NCBI GenBank assembly: GCA_029203125.1
Contig: CP119317.1
Span: 248,001 to 312,000 of the forward strand
Source of the DNA: Candidatus Cohnella colombiensis
Lineage (GTDB): Bacteria; Bacillota; Bacilli; Paenibacillales; Paenibacillaceae
DNA length: 64,000 nt
Direction of reading: 5' to 3'
A program made the position numbers and the translations under genes. Positions 26,370-33,522 of this stretch are shown here, piece after piece. Each line of letters opens with the position of its first letter. Within the stretch, counting starts at the first letter, position 1. The notes beneath the pieces are model-generated. The model was not told where the DNA came from, did not search any database, and worked only from the letters and a program-made list of their open reading frames with translations.

Positions 26370-27101
26370 GTGGAGTCAGCAATCATCGGAAGCGTCATAT
26401 CAGCAATGGCCACAGTACTCGGAGCTGCTCCGATCTTCTTCATTACGAAGTTATCTGAGAAGTGGAAAGATATATTGATTGCATTCACAGCGGGAATTAT
26501 GGTATCCGCTTCGACATTCGGTTTAATGCCGCAAGCGATTCATGAATCTGGGATGATTGGCTTAACCGTTGGCATTTTGCTCGGAATTGTTATGTTAGAC
26601 CTTATTGAGCGTAATATTCCGCATATCGATGTGGAGAGCGATAGTCCGCTTGCTGCGTTCGATGCCAAATCCTTGTTAGTTATCGTCGCATTGTTCATTC
26701 ACAATATCCCTGAAGGGTTGAGCACAGGGTTCAGTTATGCTAGTCAGAGCAGTGGGCTAGGAGTTATGGTTGCCATCTCGATTGGCGCGCAGAACATTCC
26801 CGAGGGACTTATTCTGTCCGTATTCCTAATCAGTTCTAATGTAAGTAAGCTAAAGTCCTTTTTCATCGTATTCATCACGGGGTTGATGGAGCTTGTATCT
26901 GCAATCGTAGGCTACTTCACAGCCAGTGGATTTGGGTGGATTAGTGGCTATGGTCTTGCGTTCGCAGCTGGGGCGATGTTATTCATATCGTACAAAGAAC
27001 TCATCCCTGAAAGTCACAGTCACGGATTTGAGCGACCATCGACTTATTCCTTTATTGTCGGGTTGCTTGCAATGGTCTATATTAGCCACTGGTTTGGTTG
27101 A
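26370..27101 (+). CDS. ZIP-family divalent metal transporter
   Basis: 243 residues, about eight membrane helices. The two ZIP signature helices are visible: LFIHNIPEGLSTGFSYA and GAQNIPEGLILSVFL, each with the metal-binding His/Asn-Pro-Glu pattern, and SYKELIPESHSHG near the C-terminus. The length and layout fit the ZupT/GufA branch, which imports zinc and other divalent cations. The GTG start has GGGAG 7 nt upstream. It is followed at once by a bidirectional terminator, so it is the last gene of its transcript. Confidence 0.9.
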   Translation: MESAIIGSVISAMATVLGAAPIFFITKLSEKWKDILIAFTAGIMVSASTFGLMPQAIHESGMIGLTVGILLGIVMLDLIERNIPHIDVESDSPLAAFDAKSLLVIVALFIHNIPEGLSTGFSYASQSSGLGVMVAISIGAQNIPEGLILSVFLISSNVSKLKSFFIVFITGLMELVSAIVGYFTASGFGWISGYGLAFAAGAMLFISYKELIPESHSHGFERPSTYSFIVGLLAMVYISHWFG

Positions 27102-27111
27102 GTATAAGCAA

Positions 27112-27150
27112 AAAAAATGGTGATGCAGATAATTGCATCACCGTTTTTTT
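27112..27150. terminator. Bidirectional rho-independent terminator
   Basis: GGTGATGCA and TGCATCACC form the stem. It is followed by a T run on the plus strand, and by TTTTTTTT on the minus strand, so it ends both the ZIP gene and the minus-strand operon on its right. Confidence 0.9.
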
Positions 27151-27158
27151 ATTATGTA

Positions 27159-27266
27159 TTACTGAGCTGCGGAAGTTCTTACTTGTTCATTTAGCTTTAG
27201 AAGATCTTGGAATTGCAACGGTTTACGATCGGTTTTATCACCTAGATTAACCCGTGGAGGAAACAT
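27159..27266 (-). CDS. Possible small peptide gene, 35 residues
   Basis: The minus strand from an ATG at 27266 reads MFPPRVNLGDKTDRKPLQ and on to a stop at 27159, directly before the bidirectional terminator. An AAGGATGG site lies 7-10 nt upstream. The frame is open further upstream for 13 codons without another start (to a stop just after the acetyltransferase gene), so this could also be the remnant of a longer gene. It has no signal peptide and is charged and hydrophilic. It lies 51 nt downstream of the acetyltransferase gene and could be the last gene of that operon. The function is unknown. Confidence 0.42.
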   Translation of the reverse strand: MFPPRVNLGDKTDRKPLQFQDLLKLNEQVRTSAAQ

Positions 27267-27317
27267 AGGATCACCATCCTTAAAGAATTTATTAGGATAA
27301 TAATATCATGGGAAATA

Positions 27318-27854
27318 TTAGGGGTCAATACGATTATCGACAGATTTCGTGGTCAATAGATATTGCATCAAACTCTGGAAATCTGTTTCATAAACGTTCT
27401 CGACGCCATGATACCCCTCGCTTTGTCCGATCCGATGGGCGAATTTGTGGTAAAGTCGGTTTAGGTAGTCATTGTCCGCGAGAGCATGGAATTGAACGGT
27501 TCGTACATGTGGATTTTGAGCAGAGATTTGATTGACTAAAAAGCGAAAGCCTTGCAGGAATGTACGCCCACCTCGATAAGCCGGTAGCAAGATTGTAGAG
27601 TCTAAGAAGGCGAGCTCTCCGTGAGGATCATGCTGCTGCTCTGCGTTTAAAAAGCGATAATGTCCCCATCCAACGACTTGATCGGAATCGTCTAGAACTA
27701 AGATGTAGTGCGAGTGCTGCACAGTTCTTAGAATATGGATTAGACTATTCGCGAGAGAGAACTGATGATTGAACTCTTTCTGATGGCGGATGAAAAAGAG
27801 TGCGTATTGTGCAAGATCGGCATCGCTTTGACAGACCCGGAAATGAGCTCGCAT
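27318..27854 (-). CDS. GNAT-type N-acetyltransferase
   Basis: 178 residues. The start is the ATG at 27854, 7 nt after AGGAGG; the ATG at 27860 sits right on that site and is rejected. The protein shows the GNAT fold pattern: N-terminal helices, a VVGWGHYRFL strand, and an acetyl-CoA loop region in LLPAYRGGRTFLQGF, followed by TVQFHALADNDYLNRLYHKFAHRIG. It lies 11 nt downstream of the ABC transporter gene and is co-transcribed. The substrate is unknown. A distant relative begins the same operon, so two acetyltransferases flank one exporter. Confidence 0.8.
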   Translation of the reverse strand: MRAHFRVCQSDADLAQYALFFIRHQKEFNHQFSLANSLIHILRTVQHSHYILVLDDSDQVVGWGHYRFLNAEQQHDPHGELAFLDSTILLPAYRGGRTFLQGFRFLVNQISAQNPHVRTVQFHALADNDYLNRLYHKFAHRIGQSEGYHGVENVYETDFQSLMQYLLTTKSVDNRIDP

Positions 27855-27865
27855 GTGCATTCCTC

Positions 27866-30028
27866 CTAATTCATTCTTTCTTTCAATGTTTGGCGCACAT
27901 GTGCATCGATTTCTGGATATTTCGACAAAACGTAATGAAGCACCTTGCGTTGTAATGTGAGAAAGATGCAGTCGGTCATCGCTGTAACATCGGCAGTTCT
28001 AGGAATGTTTTCAAGCAGTGCAATTTCTCCAAAGTGATCGCCATCCTCGAGTACCGCTAATCGTGTATGCTCATTAGAATGCGCGGTGTCTCGCTTCGAA
28101 ACTTCAACTCTTCCACGAGCGATGAGGTAAAACTTCTCGCCCTGTTCACCAGCTTGAATAACGACCTGTCCAGCGCGAAACGTCTCGGTATTGAACAGGG
28201 ACTTGATTTCCGAGAGGACAGACGCTTCCACTCCGCGAAAGAAGGGAAGACGCGATAGTCGCTGCTCATCGATGTCTGCTTCCTGACCTGTGACAGAGAC
28301 GGATAAACCACTCTGTTTGTCCCATAGATTTTGATAGAACCCACCGCGTTGCAGCATCTCTTCATGTGTACCTTGCTCAACTAATTTCCCTTGATCGAAC
28401 ACGAAGATACAATCGGCATGCTTAATCGAGGAGAGGCGATGCGTGACTGTGACCACAGTCCGATCGTGAGCTAACGATTCAAATGTTCGGTTAATTGAAG
28501 CTTCAGAAATGGGGTCTAATGCAGATGTCGCCTCATCTAGCACGAGTATCGGAGGATTCCGCAAAATCGCTCTTGTGATTGCGATGCGCTGACGCTGGCC
28601 CCCGGAAAAGTTGCTACCTTCATCCAGCACTTTCGTATAATAGCCATCAGGTAAGCTTGCAATATACTCGTGAATTTCCGCTTTGCGTGCTGCGGATTCT
28701 ACTTCTGCTTCAGAAGCCTCAGGATAGCTTAGTCGAATATTGTCCAGCACTGTGCCGTGGAATAGGAAGTTGTCTTGAAACACGATGCCGATCTGATCTC
28801 GATAAGAACCGCGATTGAGATCAAACAGAGAATGATCGTTCACTTGAATTTGTCCCAATTGTGGCTCATAGAAGCCAAGGATTAATTGCACCATCGTGCT
28901 TTTACCAGAGCCGCTTGACCCTACAAAGGCTGCGGTTGCGCCAGCGGGTATGTAAAGCTTGATTTGATTCAGTACGGAGCTGCTATCGTTATAACCGAAT
29001 GTGACATCATTAAATGTAATCGAAGGTGATTTCCCTTGAAAGGGCTCCAGTGTAGAGCCACCATTCGATTCTCTGGGTGCGTGTAGCAGGTTTTCGATTC
29101 TCTCGATACTGACAGATGCATCTGTCAGAGCGGGCAGCGTGAACGTTAAATTGAAAACAGAGTTACCCATCGATGTATACATGGTGAAGAAGGCAACGAG
29201 GGCGCCGGTTGTAATATGACCCTTCATCGCAAGAAAGGAGCCAAATCCGATGATCGTTAAGTTAACGAGTAGAAGACTGACCATGGGAGTTCGTTCTAGC
29301 TGGGCGCCGATCACATTTTTACGATAATGAACGGTGAGCATCTCTTGCAAACGAGTCGTAAACTTATGAATCATAGCTTGTTGAAGATTAAAGCCTTTAA
29401 TGACCTTCTGCGCTTTAATGTTTTCTTGTAAATCTCCTGTCAGTAGATCGAGTTGCTGCTTGTGCTGAGCATTGATCGCTTGTGCGCGGTTACCAAGAAG
29501 ATAGGGTCCCACGAAGATGATCACAGCTCCTAGCAATATGGCGAGCGACATACTCCACTGAAGATAAAATAAAACCGATGTGCTAATAATGACTACACAG
29601 GTTGATTGAATTCCGACAGTTAGAACAACGCTCATCGCGCGTTCGATCGCAGGTAAATCTACGGTGAAGTAAGAGAGCAGCTCGCTCGCTCGCGTTTTTT
29701 GGAAATGTCCGATATTGACGTGCTGCATATGCTCGAAAAGATGTGCTCTTAAGTCTCGCTGGATGAACGCAGTCAGCTTGGCTAGCGCATAATCGCTTAC
29801 GACACCTGCACTTATACAGACAACACCGGTAATACCCAGAATCGACATGATGAGTAAAAAAGCATTCATATCTTGAGGAATAACCGCACGGTCGATTATG
29901 AATTTAAAGCTGAGCGGGGCAAGCGAGATGAATACGAGATCGAGCATTAAAGTGAAGAAGAACAGAAAGGCAAGTGGCTTGTAAGCACGCATATACTGAA
30001 ACAGCTGTCGGAGAACGCGGATGACCAT
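27866..30028 (-). CDS. ABC exporter with C-terminal cyclic-nucleotide-binding domain
   Basis: 720 residues: a six-helix exporter membrane domain (~1-310), an ATPase domain (~340-575) with Walker A GSSGSGKS, signature NFSGGQRQR, Walker B ILVLDEATSALD and the switch His in VTVTHRLSS, then a Crp-like cyclic-nucleotide-binding fold (~590-715; FRAGQVVIQAGEQGEKFYLIARGRV, GDHFGEIALLENIPRTADV). The last segment keeps the GEIAL...R(T)A phosphate-binding cassette, so a cyclic nucleotide or similar ligand might gate transport. AAGGAGC lies 7 nt before the ATG. It sits between two GNAT acetyltransferase genes in one operon. The substrate could be a drug or peptide; this is unknown. Confidence 0.88.
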   Translation of the reverse strand: MVIRVLRQLFQYMRAYKPLAFLFFFTLMLDLVFISLAPLSFKFIIDRAVIPQDMNAFLLIMSILGITGVVCISAGVVSDYALAKLTAFIQRDLRAHLFEHMQHVNIGHFQKTRASELLSYFTVDLPAIERAMSVVLTVGIQSTCVVIISTSVLFYLQWSMSLAILLGAVIIFVGPYLLGNRAQAINAQHKQQLDLLTGDLQENIKAQKVIKGFNLQQAMIHKFTTRLQEMLTVHYRKNVIGAQLERTPMVSLLLVNLTIIGFGSFLAMKGHITTGALVAFFTMYTSMGNSVFNLTFTLPALTDASVSIERIENLLHAPRESNGGSTLEPFQGKSPSITFNDVTFGYNDSSSVLNQIKLYIPAGATAAFVGSSGSGKSTMVQLILGFYEPQLGQIQVNDHSLFDLNRGSYRDQIGIVFQDNFLFHGTVLDNIRLSYPEASEAEVESAARKAEIHEYIASLPDGYYTKVLDEGSNFSGGQRQRIAITRAILRNPPILVLDEATSALDPISEASINRTFESLAHDRTVVTVTHRLSSIKHADCIFVFDQGKLVEQGTHEEMLQRGGFYQNLWDKQSGLSVSVTGQEADIDEQRLSRLPFFRGVEASVLSEIKSLFNTETFRAGQVVIQAGEQGEKFYLIARGRVEVSKRDTAHSNEHTRLAVLEDGDHFGEIALLENIPRTADVTAMTDCIFLTLQRKVLHYVLSKYPEIDAHVRQTLKERMN

Positions 30029-30047
30029 GGATGTAGCTCCTTAGGGG

Positions 30048-30560
30048 CTAGTAGTAGATTTCGTGTGAGTACTGATGAACCTTTTCATGCAAAGTCGTTA
30101 AGGGTGTAGAATAATGGACGAGCTTCCCTTGTGGTATGTCTTGAACATGGGTTGCGGTGCCGAGCTTGTTCCATAGACTGCTCTCAAGCGACCAAAAGCG
30201 GAGCTCTGTAACTGTTGTCTCTATTTGTAAGAGATGCTGCGTTAAAAATTGAACACTATGTACAAATAAGCTAGTTTTGCGATATTTGGGAAGCAGATAG
30301 ATGATTTGAACTTGTACGATGTGTATGTCGGAATAATTGTTTTCACCTGTACCATGTATATAGCCGATAGCGCCAGCGATTTCATCGTCCTCGTCATAGA
30401 TCAGAATGCTTTCTCTATACATGAGCACAGGGCTAGAAATATAACTTAAAGCAACAGGAAATGAGTAGGGTAGATTCAGAGAATTATAATGAGATAAGAG
30501 AAAATCGATATATTTCTGTTGAGAGCTGGCGGTAGCGCAAATTGAGAAGTAGGCTTGCAT
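30048..30560 (-). CDS. GNAT-like acetyltransferase, first gene of the exporter operon
   Basis: 170 residues from the ATG at 30560, which has GGAGAG 6 nt upstream; the ATG at 30578 precedes that site and is rejected. The protein has the same general layout as the acetyltransferase at 27318: N-terminal helices (QKYIDFLLSHYNSLNLPY), a DEDDEIAGAIGYIHG strand pair, a VQIIYLLPKYRKTSLFVHSVQFL segment like the acetyl-CoA loop, and TELRFWSLESSLWNKLG. The acetyl-CoA motif is weaker than in the second copy, so activity is uncertain. It lies 19 nt upstream of the ABC exporter. Confidence 0.65.
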   Translation of the reverse strand: MQAYFSICATASSQQKYIDFLLSHYNSLNLPYSFPVALSYISSPVLMYRESILIYDEDDEIAGAIGYIHGTGENNYSDIHIVQVQIIYLLPKYRKTSLFVHSVQFLTQHLLQIETTVTELRFWSLESSLWNKLGTATHVQDIPQGKLVHYSTPLTTLHEKVHQYSHEIYY

Positions 30561-30692
30561 CTGGAACTCTCCTGTCATGCGATTTGGATTACAAAATTAT
30601 ACCATGCCCTGAATTTATGCAAAACTATATGTATAATAGTAGTAAGAAGATTGTATTCACAATGAATGATCCTGAAAGGAATTAATCTGCAC

Positions 30693-31823
30693 ATGAATAA
30701 TAAAACACGTTCAACACTCGCTGCGATTGGACTGTTTATTGTAGCGAAGTCTAAGTGGGTATATGCACTGCTCAAATTGACAAAGTTCGGTGGTACGCTC
30801 ATCTCGATGGCGATCAGTCTAGGTGCTTATGCGGCATTCTATGGCTGGAAGTTCGGCGTTGCGCTCGTCTATTTGATCTTCGTTCATGAAATGGGACATC
30901 TCATTGCAGCGAAGCAGAAGGGAATTGCGACTTCACCAGCTGTGTTCATTCCGTTCATGGGTGCACTCATTTCACTTAAAGAGCGACCGCGTAGCGCAGC
31001 GACGGAAGCATACTTGGCCTATGGGGGTCCACTTGCGGGGCTTATTTCCTTCTTGCCGGCCGTTGTGCTGTATGAGTGGAATGGCGATCCGTTCTGGGCA
31101 CTTGTTGTATACTTAGGAGCATTAATCAACCTATTTAACATGCTTCCGATTTCCCCATTGGATGGTGGAAGAATTGTATCTGTTTTATCTACGAAAATAT
31201 GGCTAGTCGGTCTGCTGATTCTTGTTGCTGTTATTCTCGTTACTCGGACGAGCCCGCTCATGTATCTGGTGTTGCTGATCGGTGCATTTACTTGGTGGAA
31301 CCGTGCGCGTGAAGGGTTCCGCGCATCGATTTTGTCTTATGAGCGAGAGAAGCTAGGCGCATTCCGTAGCATGATTGCGGATTGGCCCAGTTTAACGAGC
31401 ACATACGAGCTTAAGGCGATGATTGCGTCGGACTTGAAAATTGCGCAAGAGCACGCAGCAGGAGATCGGAAGTGGTCGATTCCGTTCCTGCACGATCGTG
31501 AGAAATACGCGAGAGATACTGCGAAGATTGACTTGTTCTATGGCGAGCGGACGCTTCGCCTGCTCCAGGAGTGGGAACATCAGCCGGTTCAGTATGAAGA
31601 TGGAGACGCTTCAAGACCTATACCCTCGCCATTGCTGTCGCGGGCTGATCGTGAAATAGGATCTCGTTCGGAGCAAGTCGATGAAGAACTGAAGCGTTAT
31701 CGCACCTACTATGTCGCACCTAACGCACTGAAGTGGAAAGTTCTCGCTGCCTATCTTGCACTTGCGGGCGTGCTATCCTACTTCATGATATATGGATTTA
31801 GAATCATGGAGCTGCATCGGTAG
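30693..31823 (+). CDS. Site-2-protease-family (M50) membrane metalloprotease
   Basis: 376 residues from the ATG at 30693 (AAAGGA about 12 nt upstream; the ATG at 30666 has none). The zinc site is HEMGH at residues 65-69 and the second ligand motif is LPISPLDGGRI. About six membrane helices lie in the first 210 residues; a ~115-residue cytosolic charged region follows, and one last helix lies near the C-terminus. The short form without PDZ or CBS domains is common in Firmicutes. It probably cleaves membrane proteins inside the bilayer; the substrate is unknown. Confidence 0.88.
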   Translation: MNNKTRSTLAAIGLFIVAKSKWVYALLKLTKFGGTLISMAISLGAYAAFYGWKFGVALVYLIFVHEMGHLIAAKQKGIATSPAVFIPFMGALISLKERPRSAATEAYLAYGGPLAGLISFLPAVVLYEWNGDPFWALVVYLGALINLFNMLPISPLDGGRIVSVLSTKIWLVGLLILVAVILVTRTSPLMYLVLLIGAFTWWNRAREGFRASILSYEREKLGAFRSMIADWPSLTSTYELKAMIASDLKIAQEHAAGDRKWSIPFLHDREKYARDTAKIDLFYGERTLRLLQEWEHQPVQYEDGDASRPIPSPLLSRADREIGSRSEQVDEELKRYRTYYVAPNALKWKVLAAYLALAGVLSYFMIYGFRIMELHR

Positions 31824-31940
31824 TTAGAGGAAAAAGAGTAGACATTCCACCGGTAGCCATTGAGAATGTAAGGAGTATTAAGTAATTATTGATCTAATAG
31901 ATGCAAATATGCACTTATTTGATCACCACACATTCATTAC

Positions 31941-31977
31941 AAAAAGGGTCGTCTCATTCGCATGAGATGACCCTTTT
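31941..31977. terminator. Bidirectional rho-independent terminator
   Basis: AAAAAGGGTC-TCTCAT and ATGAGA-GACCCTTTTT pair around TCGC with a T run at each end. It ends the M50 gene and the minus-strand membrane protein gene. Confidence 0.92.
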
Positions 31978-32019
31978 TGGCGTGGTTGTGCAGTTCACAC
32001 AGCTATACCTGCAAAGCAA

Positions 32020-32394
32020 TTATTTGCGTGCGTACTTATATGTACCAAATGCAAGAAGGATACAAGCGACTATGAAGATATATGGGCCTGTTCCAGAAGC
32101 GTTAATCGTTGTACCGAAGAGAGTGGTTGATTTTGCATTAATATATGCAATTCCACAAATCACTCCGATGACCGCGCAGATATACCCAATGATTTGATTC
32201 AATGGCTTCTCTTGGAGAAGGACAAGAACAGGATAAATAAATACGGCTAGGAAGAGGTAAGCGTCTTGCTCAATGCCGTTTTGGGAGATAAAGCTAAATT
32301 CTACCCAGTTGAAAAATAAAGAGACGATTGCTAGACATGCTGAGATAAAGATTGATTTACCCCCGAGATTCCATGAGTTGAAGTTGAATTTCAT
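32020..32394 (-). CDS. Small membrane protein, unknown function
   Basis: 124 residues with four hydrophobic segments (around residues 15-32, 43-60, 67-85 and 102-119). AGGAGG lies 5 nt before the ATG and a terminator follows the stop, so it is a well-formed gene. No family is recognised. It follows the TraX-like gene on the same strand after 116 nt. Confidence 0.75.
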   Translation of the reverse strand: MKFNFNSWNLGGKSIFISACLAIVSLFFNWVEFSFISQNGIEQDAYLFLAVFIYPVLVLLQEKPLNQIIGYICAVIGVICGIAYINAKSTTLFGTTINASGTGPYIFIVACILLAFGTYKYARK

Positions 32395-32510
32395 AAGTTC
32401 CTCCTGATGTATGTTGATTTTTCAGCGTCATTCGACGACCGTAGTTATTATAACAACTTTCGGAGTTAACTAATATGGTGCTCATTTCCATTAATGAAAG
32501 AATAAATCCC

Positions 32511-33146
32511 CTATCTCTTTATAAAGTAGACGAGCAATGCTAGAACTGCCAGATGTGTTGGGTAGAAGCTGCGCCAAAGCCAACGTGGAGGTACAACGTT
32601 AATTCGAAACTCGCTAAAAAACGTGTTACGGTATGCAAGCCATAATGTCGGGATAATGCTGCACGATTGTAGCCACCAGCCGGTGTCTACGACAAACATA
32701 GCGATGTTAAGTGAAAAGTGTGCCAACACCCAATATTTTTGATCCAAGTAACGAAAGATGAGAATGAGCAATAATGCGTAGAAAGTATAGTCGAAAGGCA
32801 GGAAGTAGAGTAAGAGTAAACCGGTAATGATCGTTATGACAGATACGAGCCATTGCTCGTAATGATCCATTATCAATAATACGGCGAGACACACAGCTAA
32901 TGTACCAATGACATTGATCTGCATGGTCTGCAAGCTTAAGATATATGGAATTTGAGAAATTGCCGCTAGTATAATCAAGCGCCATAGATAACGCTGCCGA
33001 TTGCTTGTATGGTGGAATCCGACCACGATGAAGTAAGCGTAGATCGGGAAGGCGATTCGCCCGATGATCCGCCAAGTAATGCTATCGCTGAAGAAGATAT
33101 ACCCAATATGATCAATGAGCATCGTAAGCATCGCGATAATTTGCAT
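32511..33146 (-). CDS. TraX-family membrane protein
   Basis: 211 residues, about seven hydrophobic helices. The start MQIIAMLTMLIDHIGYIFF and RIIGRIAFPIYAYFIVVGFHHT match the conserved DHIG and GRIAFP motifs of TraX-family proteins. In F plasmid TraX acetylates pilin; many chromosomal Firmicute copies have no known role and may acylate surface molecules. GGAGGG lies 7 nt before the ATG. Confidence 0.85.
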   Translation of the reverse strand: MQIIAMLTMLIDHIGYIFFSDSITWRIIGRIAFPIYAYFIVVGFHHTSNRQRYLWRLIILAAISQIPYILSLQTMQINVIGTLAVCLAVLLIMDHYEQWLVSVITIITGLLLLYFLPFDYTFYALLLILIFRYLDQKYWVLAHFSLNIAMFVVDTGWWLQSCSIIPTLWLAYRNTFFSEFRINVVPPRWLWRSFYPTHLAVLALLVYFIKR

Positions 33147-33367
33147 GTTGTCGCCCTCCCGCCTTTTACTATATCAAGAATCAGATGATTAATGAAATGA
33201 ATGTTAGTTAGTATCGTTAAATAACGAAACAAAAACTAACAAATATCCAAAATTGATAGAAATGCGAGGTGTTGGCTGGAAAATGACCATACAAAATAAC
33301 AGTCAAGCTTTTTGTTTTGTACTAGTTAGCCATGTTTTTTTTTCGAATACTGCCACTTATAATATAT

Positions 33368-33381
33368 TTTAAGCGCTTACA
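33368..33381. promoter_or_regulatory. cre-like palindrome upstream of the SLH gene
   Basis: TTTAAGCGCTTACA matches 13 of 14 positions of TGWAANCGNTNWCA, and its complement does equally well. It is 142 nt before the start codon. Confidence 0.5.
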
Positions 33382-33434
33382 TACCCATTTGTTGAAATAT
33401 GGGGACGAATAACCACAACCATGTATCAAATGAT

Positions 33435-33461
33435 TTTGTTAGGTTAAATCTTCCTAACAAA
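33435..33461 (+). promoter_or_regulatory. Hairpin or operator in the leader of the SLH gene
   Basis: TTTGTTAGG at 33435-33443 and CCTAACAAA at 33453-33461 are perfect 9-nt arms around a 9-nt loop, 61 nt before the start codon. It may be a regulator site or an mRNA structure. Confidence 0.4.
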
Positions 33462-33522
33462 GCAGATGGGTGCAGTATCATAGAAAAGCGCGTGAAACCT
33501 ATTATGCTAGAGGAGGGTTTAA

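Larger units (their letters stand above)
33147..33522 (+). other. Long A+T-rich leader of the SLH/binding-module gene
   Basis: 376 bases without a gene. The stretch holds a cre-like palindrome at 33368-33381 (TTTAAGCGCTTACA; one mismatch to the strict consensus on either strand) and a hairpin at 33435-33461 (TTTGTTAGG / CCTAACAAA). It ends with the ribosome site GAGGAGGG of the downstream gene. No other open frame or RNA family was recognised. Confidence 0.7.

Noticed and set aside
31901..32197. 98-residue plus-strand frame near the M50 gene
   Set aside because: It crosses the bidirectional terminator and lies antisense to a well-formed minus-strand membrane protein gene.
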